Positions 24,569 through 36,099 of a stretch of 64,000 nt of DNA are shown in pieces; positions within the stretch are counted from its first letter, which is position 1, and each line of letters starts with the position of its first letter. This DNA comes from Xylogone sp. PMI_703. Its lineage: Eukaryota; Ascomycota; Leotiomycetes. The translations under genes were made by a program, and so were the position numbers. The notes below the pieces were generated by a model. The model was given only the letters and a program-made list of their open reading frames with translations, was not told the DNA's origin and ran no database searches. The stretch covers positions 1,550,001 through 1,614,000 of the forward strand of contig JAJTUQ010000004.1 of NCBI GenBank assembly GCA_021399445.1, written 5' to 3'.

Positions 24569-26417
24569 ATGCCACCGTCTCCATCCAATAGTATCGGCTC
24601 CGGCTCCAAGTCTCAATCATCCCAGCATCAACCGCTCGAGAAATTTCCCTTCTTGTCCATCAATGGCAGCTTGACGGGCGATGATGAAGCTGAAAAGTCC
24701 CGCAAGCTTTTCGTTCGGTCCTATGCCAAACGTGCCGCATTGGAGCAGCAGAGACTGTCTGCTAATGCCGCCGGTTCCTCTGAGAGCTCCAAAGGGGCTC
24801 TTCCAGCTGAAGCGGCGCCATTAGCCCAACACGTCACAAGATTCAGACTGGCTCCCCCCGCCAACAGGAAAGAAAAGGCCCTCAAGCCACGAGCAAGGCG
24901 TCGGAGAGATGGCTCCCAGGAGTCTCAGCACAGGGAATTGTCTCCTTCCCAGGCAGACAAGATGGCTGCGAAATCGTTGGATTTATCTCCTGGTCGAGGC
25001 CGGGTGGATGGTTTCGGTCTCTTCCCGGTTACGGTCGGCCTTCAGCAGCAGGAGCTGCTGTATTTTTGTAGGTTCTCCCTAACATGACACATTGACAATA
25101 ATTGTCCCCACAACAGTAACCAGCTCCGTGGACTAATGCTTTTAATAGACCAGGATTCTCTTGCAAAAACGTTTCTGAACTTCGATTCCCACTCCCAGCT
25201 TATTGAAAAGTCTGCCACGGACCCTGCGTGGCTTAATGCGACACTATCTCTTATTGCACTGTACCTAGACCTCTCTTTAGGAAGACAGATCTCGGCAGAA
25301 TGCCTTTATCACAGAGGAGAAGCTCTGCGACTTGTAAATGAGCGTCTAGCAAATAATTCGGGCGGTACCTATGACGTGGCAACCATTGCTGCGGTTGCAC
25401 TGCTTGCAAATTTTGATGTGAGAACGCACCTTGACCCCCATCTGAAGCACACTATACTTACACTGCTCCACTGAAAGATTACAATCGGCGCGCTAGACAA
25501 TGCTGCTATCCATATGGATGGCTTGCACGAACTCGTGAACTTGATAGGAGGCATACGTCAACTGAGAGATCCATTATTGACGGGTTTGATAACATGGTAA
25601 GCCTTACTTAATCCTCGCTACGGATGGTTAATTATCAAAGATTACCTGTGACAAGTTACTTTGTGCTAACTTATGAAACACCAGGGCCGACCTTCAGTAT
25701 GCCTCGATATGGCACACTCCTCCACGCTTCGAGTTTGCTCTCGCTGCTGTCGAAGAGGCACCAAGCCCCCTCTACGTCGACGACCTTAGCATATTCTTGT
25801 CGGAACTACGACATCCCCCTGACCCACGTATCTCACTGACACAGATAACCACGAAACTACGCAGTATCTCCGAGACCAAAGACCGCTCCATGATGGATCC
25901 CAACTTCGACGCTGAATTCAATAATTGTTTGTATCTTAGCGAGTACCGACTCCTTATCCGATGCGAGGGCCCTCTTCCGGAAAACAATGTGGAAAGAGTA
26001 TTCAGGACTAAGGTCCTCTCACTCTATCTCTACGTACACGTCGTTCTTCGAGGTCTTCCTATCGCTTCCATGTCCGCCCAAACACTTGCAGATCAATTGA
26101 GAGCGTCGCTAGGTCCCGACTTCCAGGAAGCTTATAACTTGTGGGATGAGAAGCAGGCCTTACTCTGGGCATTGTTCATGGGCTGGATTACCACAACTAA
26201 TGATGGCCATTCTGAGCATTTCGTGAACAGCGCAGCACATATTTGCTCCTCCTTGATGATCCAGGACTTGGAGACGTTCAAAGATATCTTGAAGGAGATC
26301 TTGTGGACAAAACATTTCTGTGAACCGAGGAGCGAGGAAATGTGGGCTGAGGTAGCAGGAAAGATGATGATTTTGAAGGATTATGAAATGGCAGGGCACG
26401 AGTTGCCAAGTATGTAA
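24569..26417 (+). CDS. fungal transcription-factor-domain protein without zinc cluster
   Basis: Exons 24569-25067, 25149-25417, 25478-25596 and 25685-26417 join in frame to 539 residues. The first junction is chosen because only the acceptor at 25147-25148 keeps the frame. The N-terminus is low-complexity (Ser/Pro) with FPFLSINGS and a basic RKLFVRSYAKRAALEQQR segment. The body has the helical pattern of the large fungal family related to the fungal transcription-factor domain: WLNATLSLIALYLDLSLG, YHRGEALRLVNERL, NAAIHMDGLHELVNLIGG and LYLYVHVVLRGLP. No Zn2Cys6 cluster is present, which is usual for this family. Role and targets are unknown. Confidence 0.72.
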
Positions 26418-27128
26418 TGACTATGCGTGTATGTTGGATGGAGTTCGGGTATGTATATGGAATGGTATGAACTTGCAGCTGTACGGGGCATTCTTGTCTA
26501 CAAATAGATTTAGATTATGGAAGATTGCTTACTGCTATATAGAAACGATATGGTAGATGATCATAACAATATATTACGATTTTATTTTACGCATGCTGAG
26601 CTAAAGTTTCCCCTTCTTTCTTCTGGCTTTAGAATTGGTTATATGTCTGTACAGTTACGAATATATACCCCTCCATCTTCAAGCGATGATTCATGTTCGT
26701 AGCGGTTATCATAGGATGTGTTTGACAGCAACAAATCGGTCTCCGTAACCTATTCTCCACTGCTTACTGCTCCCCGTATCGGCCTTCCGGAGTCAAGATA
26801 GGACACTTTGCGTACACTAGTACTAATCTAGAGTAGTTCCTCATTCCACATACTTCGTACGCTCTAAGCCTATTTCGTTATCCCCATAAAGTAAAGCCAC
26901 TTAAATCCGTACGCCTTTGCATTCGCCCACGTGACACGGTATCCGGTAAATTCAAAGTTACCGTATGGAGCTAGGAGGCGGTACAAGAGGTATCGTCATA
27001 CCAGTACCAGTGTATATATAAATTGCAGAGGATTGTCATCGTACTCTAGAGAATGTTATATCAATTTAAAATTTGTTGGTTATCCTTTTGTAGGATCCCT
27101 TTGTTTCCAAATATTCCAGCTTGACATC
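26418..27128. other. intergenic with aldo/keto reductase promoter
   Basis: No gene is recognised. The right end holds a TATA-like element (see 27012-27021) upstream of the reductase. Confidence 0.4.
27012..27021 (+). promoter_or_regulatory. TATA-like element
   Basis: The sequence gtatatataa lies about 110 bases before the proposed start codon at 27129, a reasonable distance for a fungal TATA box. Confidence 0.4.
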
Positions 27129-28169
27129 ATGGCGGCTACTATATGCGGCAAGCCAGTCGGACCAGTGGGCTATGGTAAGGAATTTTGGTCACAACTCATA
27201 TTTAAGATAATGAAATATTAATTAATGACAGGTCTGCTATTCAACAGCGATTACACAATTGAGAGCGCGGTCAAAGTTATGAAGACTGCTCTTGACAATG
27301 GTGCCAACTACTGGAATGGCGGCACATTTTACGGTCCTCCCGACAAGAACTCCCTCGTGCTCATAAACGCTTATTTCACCAAGTATCCTGAGGATAGAGA
27401 CAAAGTGGTGATCAATATCAAAGGAGGTGTCAACCTAGCAGCCTTCATCCCAGACAATAGCGAAGAAAACCTTAGGGAGACCATAGACCAGTGCCTCAAA
27501 GTGTTGGATGGAAAGCATAAACTTGACGTGTTTGAATGTGGAAGAGTTGATCCCAACGTTCCTATCGAGGACGAGATAAGGTTCCTTGCTTCACTGGTCA
27601 AAGAGGGTAAGATCGACGGAATTGGATTAAGTGAAGTCAATGCGAATACCATCCGTCGAGCTCACGCTATTCACCCCATTGCCAGTGTCGAAGTTGAGGC
27701 ATCACTCTGGACCCCTAATATATTCTCCAACGGTGTCGCTGCCACATGTGCAGAATTAGGAATTCCAGTTCTTGCTTACAGTCCACTGGGACATGGGGTA
27801 CTAACTGGTAAGTACAAGACCGTCGAGGACATCAAGGGCCACAGGTATTTGCCCAATAATCCGAGGTTTCAACCTGGAGTCTTCGAGAAGAATCTTGAAC
27901 TAGTAGATGCCATTATCAAATTATCGGAAAAGAAGGCTTGTACTCCTGCACAAATTGCGATCGGTTGGTTGAGGGCCCTGTCGGGGAAGAATGGAAATCC
28001 GATAATCATACCTATCCCGGGGAGCTCGAGGGAGGAGAGAGTTGTGGAGAATATGACAGATGTTAAATTAACTGATGAGGATATGAAAGAGATCCAGGTT
28101 ATTTTGGACACCTTTAAGATCACGGGAGAGCGTTATGGTGGACATCAAGAGCAGTTTCTAGATGGTTAG
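27129..28169 (+). CDS. aldo/keto reductase, pyridoxal-reductase-like
   Basis: Exon 27129-27174 joins exon 27232-28169 across an intron (GTAAGG..GACAG), giving 327 residues. The start gives MAATICGKPVGPVGYG, the usual opening of fungal pyridoxal reductases (Plr1 group). Then come ALDNGANYWNGGTFYGPPDKNS with the catalytic Tyr, VVINIKGG with the catalytic Lys, and FECGRVDPNVPIEDEI, where other AKRs carry His. SPLGHGVLTGKY and a C-terminal IPIPGSSREERVVEN cofactor loop follow. It probably uses NADPH to reduce pyridoxal or another aldehyde in the cytosol. It is tail to tail with a Zn2Cys6 gene, with only about 70 bases between stop codons. Confidence 0.88.
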
Positions 28170-28241
28170 GGGTTTTAAGGTCTGAAATAATATGCCAAGA
28201 GGCCATTAGCAAATGGCTGTAGATTTCTTGATTAGTTCTCT

Positions 28242-30316
28242 TCATAAATGCTCATTTTGCAGTGCTTCCCAAGATATAAAATCAAAGCCTTGAAGAATAT
28301 CATCAAATAACATAGGATCCGATGCTGTCAGCATCCCCTGATTACCCATGTGACTCTGTTCCTGTTCAATTCGATTCTCGTACGCCGTCTTGATACTAGT
28401 TATTCTTTTTATAAACGCCTGGAAGACATAATCACTCTCCGATATCGATGCTCTATTTCGAACCAATTTCTGAAAGTGGGTAATTTCGTAGTCGACTTTA
28501 GCCGGAATGCACAGCTGGTTTCGCACAAACGTGAGGTCCCATCCTGGACAAGTTGCAAAGCATAGCATGGCAGCTATATGAAGGAACATCCCGCCTTGGG
28601 TCCATATGTAGAAAGGGAACAGAGAGACATGTCGCTTATGTAGCGAGTAATAGATGTCGTAGAACTTTTTGATTGCATGTAGACAGTTTGAGAGAATGTC
28701 AAGGCGCTGGATGGGTTCCATTCCTTGCTCCTCCAGAGAGACACTGACATCCAGACCAACCTGATAAAGCATGATCTCTGCGGAATAATACTGGAATAGT
28801 ATGATTTCTATTTTGCGGCGGTGAGTAAGATTCTTCCATCAAGTTTCCGTAGTATCAAATCTACTGACTATTTTTGCAAAGACCGTGGGGAACTGATGTT
28901 TTAATTGCTTCAAGTTCCATCTGCAAAGCCTTTACACACATTATAGTAGCTGTCTTCGTACTTGCCATAGATCGGGGTTCATCGGAGGGAAATATTTGAT
29001 TAATCTTTTGGGAGACCTGCTGTATCCGAATGAGATGGACTGCTATACTATCGCTCGGATATTCATTCTTTTCTTCTAGAACTTTAAGACAATTCTGCAC
29101 GTATGATGAATAATGGATGGTATCTATCTTGCCATGCGATATAGGCCTCCTGTTCAAATTGTCAGACTACATGTCGCTAAATAATGACGGTGACTAACTT
29201 GAGAGCATCGAGGAACAAACATCCAAGAAGAGCTCGCCTTTCATCTGTTGAGCGTAGGAGCGCAGGGCAATTGGGATTTTCCGAGTCAATGTTGCCTTCA
29301 AAATAGAATCTCCGTCGTTCTGCTGATCCAGGCCATCGATCAATCCCCAAATTTGCAACAAGAGCTTTGGCTAGATGAATGAGATTTGTTATGTGCGGTC
29401 TAATTGTAAACTGATGATGCCTATATAACCCTGTCAGGATGGAAGTTGTATTATAATCAGCCTTGATACGGCGCTTACCAGGTTGTATACAGCAGAAGAG
29501 CCTGCAACAACTCAAAGCTATCCTCGGAATTTACTACTAAACGAGTGATGATCTCTTCCCTAACGCTCTTGCCGAGGGTTATTTGCAGCAGCGGAGATTG
29601 AATAGCTGCAATTATAACTATAACTTTCCATAGCAGTGGCTTTTGTGCCTCTAGAGATCGAGCGCTCGTCTGGAGAGGGATAATAATGAATGGGAAGTAT
29701 ACTGAGATTTCCTCGCGATAAATGCGTAGTAACTCTTCTGCATTGTGTCCGTATGAAGTGAAGTTATCCGCTGCTAAGGATCGTTAGAGTGGCCATTACA
29801 ATCAATGCACATTGGATTGACCTAGTATTTCTGTAGAAACTGGTTCATCTTGTGATTCAATATCGGCTTCGGAGTGCTGCATGTTAACCCCTAAATCCGA
29901 GGCATTGTTGATATGCGTTGGGCTTTGGTCAGAAGGTCGATCGACAGAAGTAGATACTTGTGACGATTCAATCATGGTCACTAAGCTCTCAACCTTCTTT
30001 TCTAGCTCTTCAACTCTACTACAGTTATCATCAGCTGACGCATTAACATAAAGAGAAACTTATATTTGCCATACCTCGTCGTAGCCAACGGCTTTCTGGT
30101 TTTTCTTGTCTTTGGTACCTGATTAGCGCAGGGTCTGTTTTGCTGCTGACATCTACGTATCGTTAGAATGGCTACAGCAATAGTTCAAGCTCAATGGTAT
30201 AATTACCGTTCACATTCCGAGCACCCAGCCCTCGTGACGCATTTCGCTTTCATCGAGGCACATGGAAGACAGGCCTTTCTGGCACGGCGTCGAATTCGTG
30301 ATGTAGGTTCCTCCAT
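28242..30316 (-). CDS. Zn2Cys6 transcription factor, multi-exon
   Basis: The start at 30316 gives MEEPTSRIRRRARKACLPC, then a zinc cluster split by an intron: CLPCASMKAKC, a loop, CERCQQQNRPC. The spacing is C-x2-C-x6-C-x8-C-x2-C-x6-C with one extra Cys. A basic stretch (PKTRKTRKPLATTR) and a short coiled coil (RVEELEKKVESLVTMIE) follow. The regulatory part includes DNFTSYGHNAEELLRIYREE, FELLQALLLYTTWLYRHHQF, ALVANLGIDRWPG and LDALK, the middle-homology pattern of fungal regulators. Several short introns are required. The C-terminus ends at 28242, close to the aldo/keto reductase stop, so it may control that gene or the nearby SDR; this is only suggested by position. Confidence 0.82.
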
Positions 30317-31252
30317 ATTACCACAGTAGCCGCATTGACTTGTAAATGATAGATATAATGAATCACAAATACAGTGGTTTCATAGTACACGTTGCGTACA
30401 GAATTGCTGCAGAGCTACGTCTAGGCTACCGAAGGTCGGCGTTACCCGTAGGCTAGGGCACAGCATATTGACCCACAGTAGTAAATTCCTTAGTAAGCTG
30501 GATATCCAACCCTCAATTACTATGTCAACAGAAGTGGCCACACGGTAGTTTGTAACTACTGAAGTATTCAAGTAGATATAAAGGTTGGAAATAGACATGT
30601 GGTAGCGATGATTTTACTGCTTGTCAGCTGTTATTGTTATAACTCGGCCAAAGAAACCGTAGCTTTAAGTATTAACAACACCACGTGACAAAGTTTAACC
30701 GGTTTACTTGTTTCAATTCATCGAATTCAAGGAGCTTGTTATTCGGAACCTTTAAAAATGAATTGAATATCAATTAAGTTGGGTTGTTGTAAACCTTAAC
30801 TGAATGTGTAACACCGGCAAGTACCCAGTACAGGTCCCGCTAGTTAACCAAGTCCATAGTTATTGCCCGGGGTTTTGACGGAATAAACAGATTCGGGATA
30901 AAAATTTCTTGCGGACAACATGAGTGCATAATGAAAATGAACGGACACTTGAAGAGGAAAAAGGGAATCGGCCGAATCAAATTCCTGATTGGGACTGTAA
31001 CGGATCTAATACTGCAGTTGGCTCGCTCGGTTGCTTGGAAAAAGCTTAGTTCGTTCTAAGCTCGGCCAAGTTATACGTAAACTACCCGCACCGACATGAG
31101 CTTAAACATCTCAATGCCGAAAACGTCAAGTAAAATCCGTTCTAGCTAGCTCCTAAAAACCTATCTCCGACTCAAAGATACATATAAAAGGTATAGCCAT
31201 TTAATCTGTAACTATAGCATTTACATAACGTATTGCGTCACACTCCACAAAC
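30317..31252. other. divergent promoter region
   Basis: About 0.9 kb between the Zn2Cys6 gene (leftward) and the SDR gene (rightward). No gene is recognised. It should hold both promoters. Confidence 0.45.
31183..31189 (+). promoter_or_regulatory. TATA-like element
   Basis: TATAAAA about 65 bases before the SDR start codon at 31253. Confidence 0.45.
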
Positions 31253-32100
31253 ATGGCTGCTAACACCATCCTCTTTATCACAGGTGCTAATACTGGACTC
31301 GGGCTGGAAACAGTCAAATCTTTATTTCGCTCCTCGAAATCATACACAGTACTACTCGGTGGTCGTAGCTTGGAAAAAGCAAACGCTGCCGCCGAAGAAG
31401 TTCGCTCGGAATTTCCCCAAAGTACCTCTTCAATAACTACGGTGCAAGTAAACGTCGAAGACGATGAATCCATTCAAAAGGCTTTCGACTTTATTTCCAA
31501 TCAACACGATAGACTAGATGTACTGATCAACAACGCCGGTAACAACTTTAGCCATTCGCTATCAAGCCTCAAGTACTGACGTGGGTAGGCGCGATGTTTG
31601 ACAACGACTTAGGCGCAGGGAAAGTAACCATGCGAGAGGCATGGAACAGGTCATGGGACGTCAATGTGACTGGAACCCACATACTCACTCATAAATTCGT
31701 GCCACTTCTCTTGAAATCCTCAGATCCCAGACTTCTCTTCATCGCAAGCGGCACTTCCACCCTGACTGGGAGCGAAGACCTTTCGCTCCGATACAATCAG
31801 TCTCCGCCGGCAGGCTGGCCGAAGCAAACGTACTCTATCGCATCTTACAGGTCCGCCAAAACTGGAATGAACATGATGATGCGAGAGTGGTATAAATTGC
31901 TGACGAATGATGGTGTTAAAGTCTGGGCTATTTCGCCTGGCTACCTTGCCACGGGTCTAGGGGGAGATCCGGAGCTTAATAAGAGGTTGGGCGCTCTAGA
32001 TCCTATCATAGGGGCTGATTTCACTCGCAGTGTTGCTGAGGGCGCGCGAGACCATGATGTTGGAAAGGTTATTCGCCGAAATGATGTTCAGCCGTGGTAG
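31253..32100 (+). CDS. short-chain dehydrogenase/reductase
   Basis: Exons 31253-31538 and 31589-32100 join across a 50-base intron (GTAACA..GGTAG) to 265 residues. The cofactor motif LFITGANTGLGLETV (TGxxxGxG) opens the protein, LDVLINNAGAMFDN gives the NNAG structural motif across the splice, and YSIASYRSAKTGMN supplies the catalytic YxxxK. VWAISPGYLATGL is the usual PG motif after the active site. Length is normal for a classical SDR. It probably acts as an NAD(P)-dependent alcohol or carbonyl oxidoreductase; the substrate cannot be told. Two Zn2Cys6 regulators flank it. Confidence 0.88.
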
Positions 32101-32700
32101 TTTATGAGATTTGAAGTAGCTTTCAGAGGCATGAATGTAATGATTTCAAACCCGAGTCCATTGTTGCAAATTTAAGCTTAAGGGCCTGTTGGAATCAAGT
32201 GTCAGTAATCGCTAACCCAAGTGATTGCTCCCTAGTAGATTTATTTCGACATAGCAACAACGATATTTCACTTTTTGTAATTATGCCATGACTGTTCAAA
32301 CCTTAGATTGTTGCATCAGAACTACTTGGATCAGATCTTGGATCTCAAATTTGTTCTATGGCATCAATTACTGGGGTTATCAATACGGCATATCTCTTCA
32401 AATCATATTTATTTACCATATATGAATTGTATATCGGCTTTCATATCGACTAAAAAAGGGAAAAACTAGAGCTCACGTCTTTGAAGAAGGCTGTATAATA
32501 ATATGACAACTAAAGCTCATATTCACATGCTTTCGTAAGCGGCTTTAACGCCTAAACCCCAGCCCGCGAGCCCGCTAATTATTAACTGCAGCCCTATCCA
32601 AGCTCCCCGTTGGATGATTAATAAATAATGACTGATAACCTAAAAACAAATGATCTCACGATAACAAATGTCCGAGATAGATTGATAAATTGACTACGAA
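32101..32700. other. intergenic, nothing recognised
   Basis: AT-rich spacer between the SDR gene and the next regulator. No gene or repeat is recognised. Confidence 0.4.
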
Positions 32701-34830
32701 ATGCCACCAGACTTCTCAAGCTTCACGGGTAGATTCCGCGCATTCAAAGACCACACACACGACTCATCTTCCGGAAGAGTCACAAAACGCCCGCGAGAGT
32801 CCCTCGTGTGCAACCAGTGTCGACGCTCAAAGCTTCGATGCGATCGCGGCCAACCGTGCGGTAGTTGCGTGAAGAGGGACGATGCCGCCTCTTGCTCTTA
32901 TCAGAGAGTTCCTCTCAGAGCAGAGAGCAATGGACACCATGCCGCTGCGGAGGACAGATTGGCGCATCTGGAGTCGCTTGTCAAGCAGTTGATGGAGAGC
33001 CAGAGCACGGAGCAGCAGCAGGAGAGCACTTCAACGTCATTATCAGATGTGAAAGTTGAGAGTTCACCGGAATTGTTACAGGAATCAATAGATGTTGTCG
33101 ATCAGGTCAAGAACGACAGAGATAGCGAGGAGAAGTACGTTGGGTTTACTCATTGGTCTGCGATACTTGATGACATCCAGGAATTAAAAGTCGTATTGTC
33201 CGAGTACACAAACACTCAACAAATAGACAAGACCAGTCCAACTCCTATTTTAGGTGACGAGATCATATTCGGTAGCTCCTCTAATAACTACACTATACCG
33301 GAAATCATCTCAGAGAGTCTCCCTCCAAAAGCCGACATCGACGAGTTGGTCGCTATCTACTTCGATAGAAAGCATTTCACGCTTCCGTTAATCCACAGGC
33401 GCCATTTCCAGCGCCAGTACGAAGACTTCTGGGGATCTCCTGATAGTGTGAATCCTCTCTGGCTCTCGATCCTGTTTTCTATGGCCTGTGTGGCGTCCCT
33501 GCTACGAGAAGCAAATTCAACATATTTTGCCCGGGAGAAATTGACCAAACGAAGCACTTTGTTCCATATAGCTGCGGGAAAGTGCCTGGTCGTGGGAAGG
33601 TACTACCGGCCTCAGGAATATGTGCTTGAAGCATTAACGCTGTATGCTCACTACGAAAACTTACAAAGTCTTGAGCCGTCGCGAGAGGCTGGGGTGATCT
33701 TCGGTATGACCATCCGTATGGCGTATGAGATGGGATATCATCGTGATCCCGACTCCTTTGGCTCTTTCACCGTATTTGAGGGCGAAATGCGAAGGAGGCT
33801 TTGGGCTGTCTGCAAGCAGATGGATCTGATGACTTCATTTCAGCTAGGTCTCCCCAGCAATATCTGTCTCGAGAACTGTGATACCAAGTCGCCGAGGAAT
33901 CTGTTAGATACGGACTTCGATGTAGATACCAAAGTCCTGCCACCTTCGCGCCCCGAAACCGAGGCCACGAGACTTCTTTGGTTTATTGTCAAGGACAGGC
34001 AGACGGGTAGTTTCAGCAAAGTATGCAAGGATGCCCTCTCCTTTCGCGAGAAAACAGAAGCGGAAATCCTTGAGCTGGATAAAGAGGTTCGAGAAATGCA
34101 TGCCACGGTTCCAAATAACCTTCGAACACGCCCTGTCGGCGAGTCCACAGCAGATCCGCCATTTCTAGTCATGACCAGACTCTACATAGAGTTCATTTAC
34201 CTGAAGAGCCTCTGCGTTCTTCACCGGAAGTATATGACTCGAGGGGACCTTTTTAGTACGCGCACTTGTATCGAAGCTGGTATGAGACTTGTCAGTCTAT
34301 TCATCGACATGTTCAAGCATTTCGCACCGGGCTGCCATTTACATAGCGAACGCTGGATGTTAACAAACTTTACTCTAAACGACTTTCTATTGGGGATCAT
34401 GGTGCTTTGTCTTGCGGTTCATATTCGCCGGAAAAAGGGATCACAGAACATGGCAATCGACTCAGCTACGGAGAAGGATATCATGCGACTGCTGGAACAG
34501 GCGCGGGTTGTGTGCATAGAATCGTGCAATAGTCGAGATGCACAACGAGTTTCACATGCAATTTCCATCATCTTGAGTGGATCCCAATTTCCCCGAATGT
34601 CGCCTACTCCCAATGGTGACCCACAGCTTCCACCTAGCAATGGAACAGAGATTGATCTGGCATCACTATCGATGCAACCTCAGAATGAATGGACCGAAGA
34701 GAATGGGAGATCGTATGGATGGCTCGACTCTTTCAGCTTTATGGGGAATGAGTTTGACAATATAGACTGGACAATGGACGATCCGCTCGTATCTAATCAA
34801 GGCGAAGGAGACGTAAATAGTTTCACTTGA
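32701..34830 (+). CDS. Zn2Cys6 transcription factor with fungal transcription-factor domain
   Basis: A single open frame of 709 residues starts at an ATG. The zinc cluster is at residues 37-65 (CNQCRRSKLRCDRGQPCGSC and then C after eight residues), C-x2-C-x6-C-x5-C-x2-C-x8-C. A linker with LAHLESLVKQLMES suggests a short dimerisation coil. The fungal-specific domain spans about residues 210-480, with YFDRKHFTLPLIHRRHFQRQ, TIRMAYEMGYHRDPDSFG and MRRRLWAVCKQMDLMTSFQL. The acidic C-terminus (DNIDWTMDDPLVSNQG) could activate transcription. No intron is needed. Targets are unknown; the neighbouring SDR is a candidate by position. Confidence 0.9.
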   Translation: MPPDFSSFTGRFRAFKDHTHDSSSGRVTKRPRESLVCNQCRRSKLRCDRGQPCGSCVKRDDAASCSYQRVPLRAESNGHHAAAEDRLAHLESLVKQLMESQSTEQQQESTSTSLSDVKVESSPELLQESIDVVDQVKNDRDSEEKYVGFTHWSAILDDIQELKVVLSEYTNTQQIDKTSPTPILGDEIIFGSSSNNYTIPEIISESLPPKADIDELVAIYFDRKHFTLPLIHRRHFQRQYEDFWGSPDSVNPLWLSILFSMACVASLLREANSTYFAREKLTKRSTLFHIAAGKCLVVGRYYRPQEYVLEALTLYAHYENLQSLEPSREAGVIFGMTIRMAYEMGYHRDPDSFGSFTVFEGEMRRRLWAVCKQMDLMTSFQLGLPSNICLENCDTKSPRNLLDTDFDVDTKVLPPSRPETEATRLLWFIVKDRQTGSFSKVCKDALSFREKTEAEILELDKEVREMHATVPNNLRTRPVGESTADPPFLVMTRLYIEFIYLKSLCVLHRKYMTRGDLFSTRTCIEAGMRLVSLFIDMFKHFAPGCHLHSERWMLTNFTLNDFLLGIMVLCLAVHIRRKKGSQNMAIDSATEKDIMRLLEQARVVCIESCNSRDAQRVSHAISIILSGSQFPRMSPTPNGDPQLPPSNGTEIDLASLSMQPQNEWTEENGRSYGWLDSFSFMGNEFDNIDWTMDDPLVSNQGEGDVNSFT

Positions 34831-36099
34831 TAGTGAATAACTCCAATTATAACACTGTGTTACTTCTGTAACGACAATTTCTCTTCGCCTTTGATTGCTT
34901 TGTACTTTGTTAACATCTCGAAACTGAACTCCAGCAATGGTTTGGTATTTCGTAATCATATGTCTATGATTTGCTCCAGCATAAATATTGGTTCTTGCAT
35001 GATATAATTTTTGGAAGTTACATAATCTGAATATCTCCAAAAACCCATGAAAGAAAAGAAAGTGTAACTCAAAGAAATTGCCAAATAACGACCATCTCGT
35101 ATAGGTAATCTCCTTGTGCATAAAGAATCATATGCATAAAAACACGAGCTAATAAATAACGTTTCGCGAGGAGAAATCGTCCAATTTCTCAAAAAAAGAT
35201 GAAACAATGAAAGAGTAGCAATAGGATTATTGCTTCAAATTACTTACTGATGTCATTTGTTTCGAAAGAGGGAATAGAACAATTCCCCAGAAATAGCACC
35301 CCTCGGCTTCACCCGCCATCGGTTTGGACCAAACCACACAGATGTATGGAACCGGGTCGGCAATTGCATGGCCGAAATCCACCTACCATATCACAGCCGT
35401 GTTCTAATTCTCATTCTATGATGTGTGTCCAGGAGGAAGACGAGATTCGAGTGTCCAATTCCTGACCGCATATTGTCATCTTCAGCATTGAATGTCGGTT
35501 GCCAAGCGATTCCCCACCATCACCGCCTCCTTTGAATGTCTTGGAGCAAACCCCATCATGACCACCACCGTTATAATTGCACACATTTTCCACGCAGACT
35601 CGTATACGCCAAGCAGACGACGGTGGCTGTGGCAAGCTTATGAGGGAGATATCGTCACAGCGAAGGAAAGAGTTCGTCAGATCGCGGGAGTTGGGGCATC
35701 CTCCGAAGCCACTTTGTTCCGTCGATCGGGCTCCATCGACATTTCCCGTTAAATCGCGCAAAGTCGCAGAGGGAGCGTTGTTGCCACCAGCAACAGGCTG
35801 GGAAACTGGGAAACTGCAGTCCTTCCAGTAACAGTCAGTTACTTCACCATTTGGTCAAATTCGCGCATGAATAAGCCCCCAGGACGGATCCATCGGGAGC
35901 TGGTTGTAAGCCGCTGTACCTGTCCGTAAAGGGGAGGGCAAAGGGTGGCTCGGGCCTGCCGAGGTCGCGAGTCAAGAAGCCCAGGCGCCGCGAATATATA
36001 TCGCTCAGCGTTGCTATCTTCGCCAGGTTGCCAGTTTGTTGCTGGAATCGCCCTCACGCGACACCATTGATGTAGGGGCGACGAAAGCGCAGAACTGAT
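34831..36099. other. intergenic, kinase 5' region
   Basis: About 1.3 kb. Several open frames on both strands (35250-36280) overlap each other and match no family I know. It likely holds the promoter and 5' leader of the kinase gene. Confidence 0.35.
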
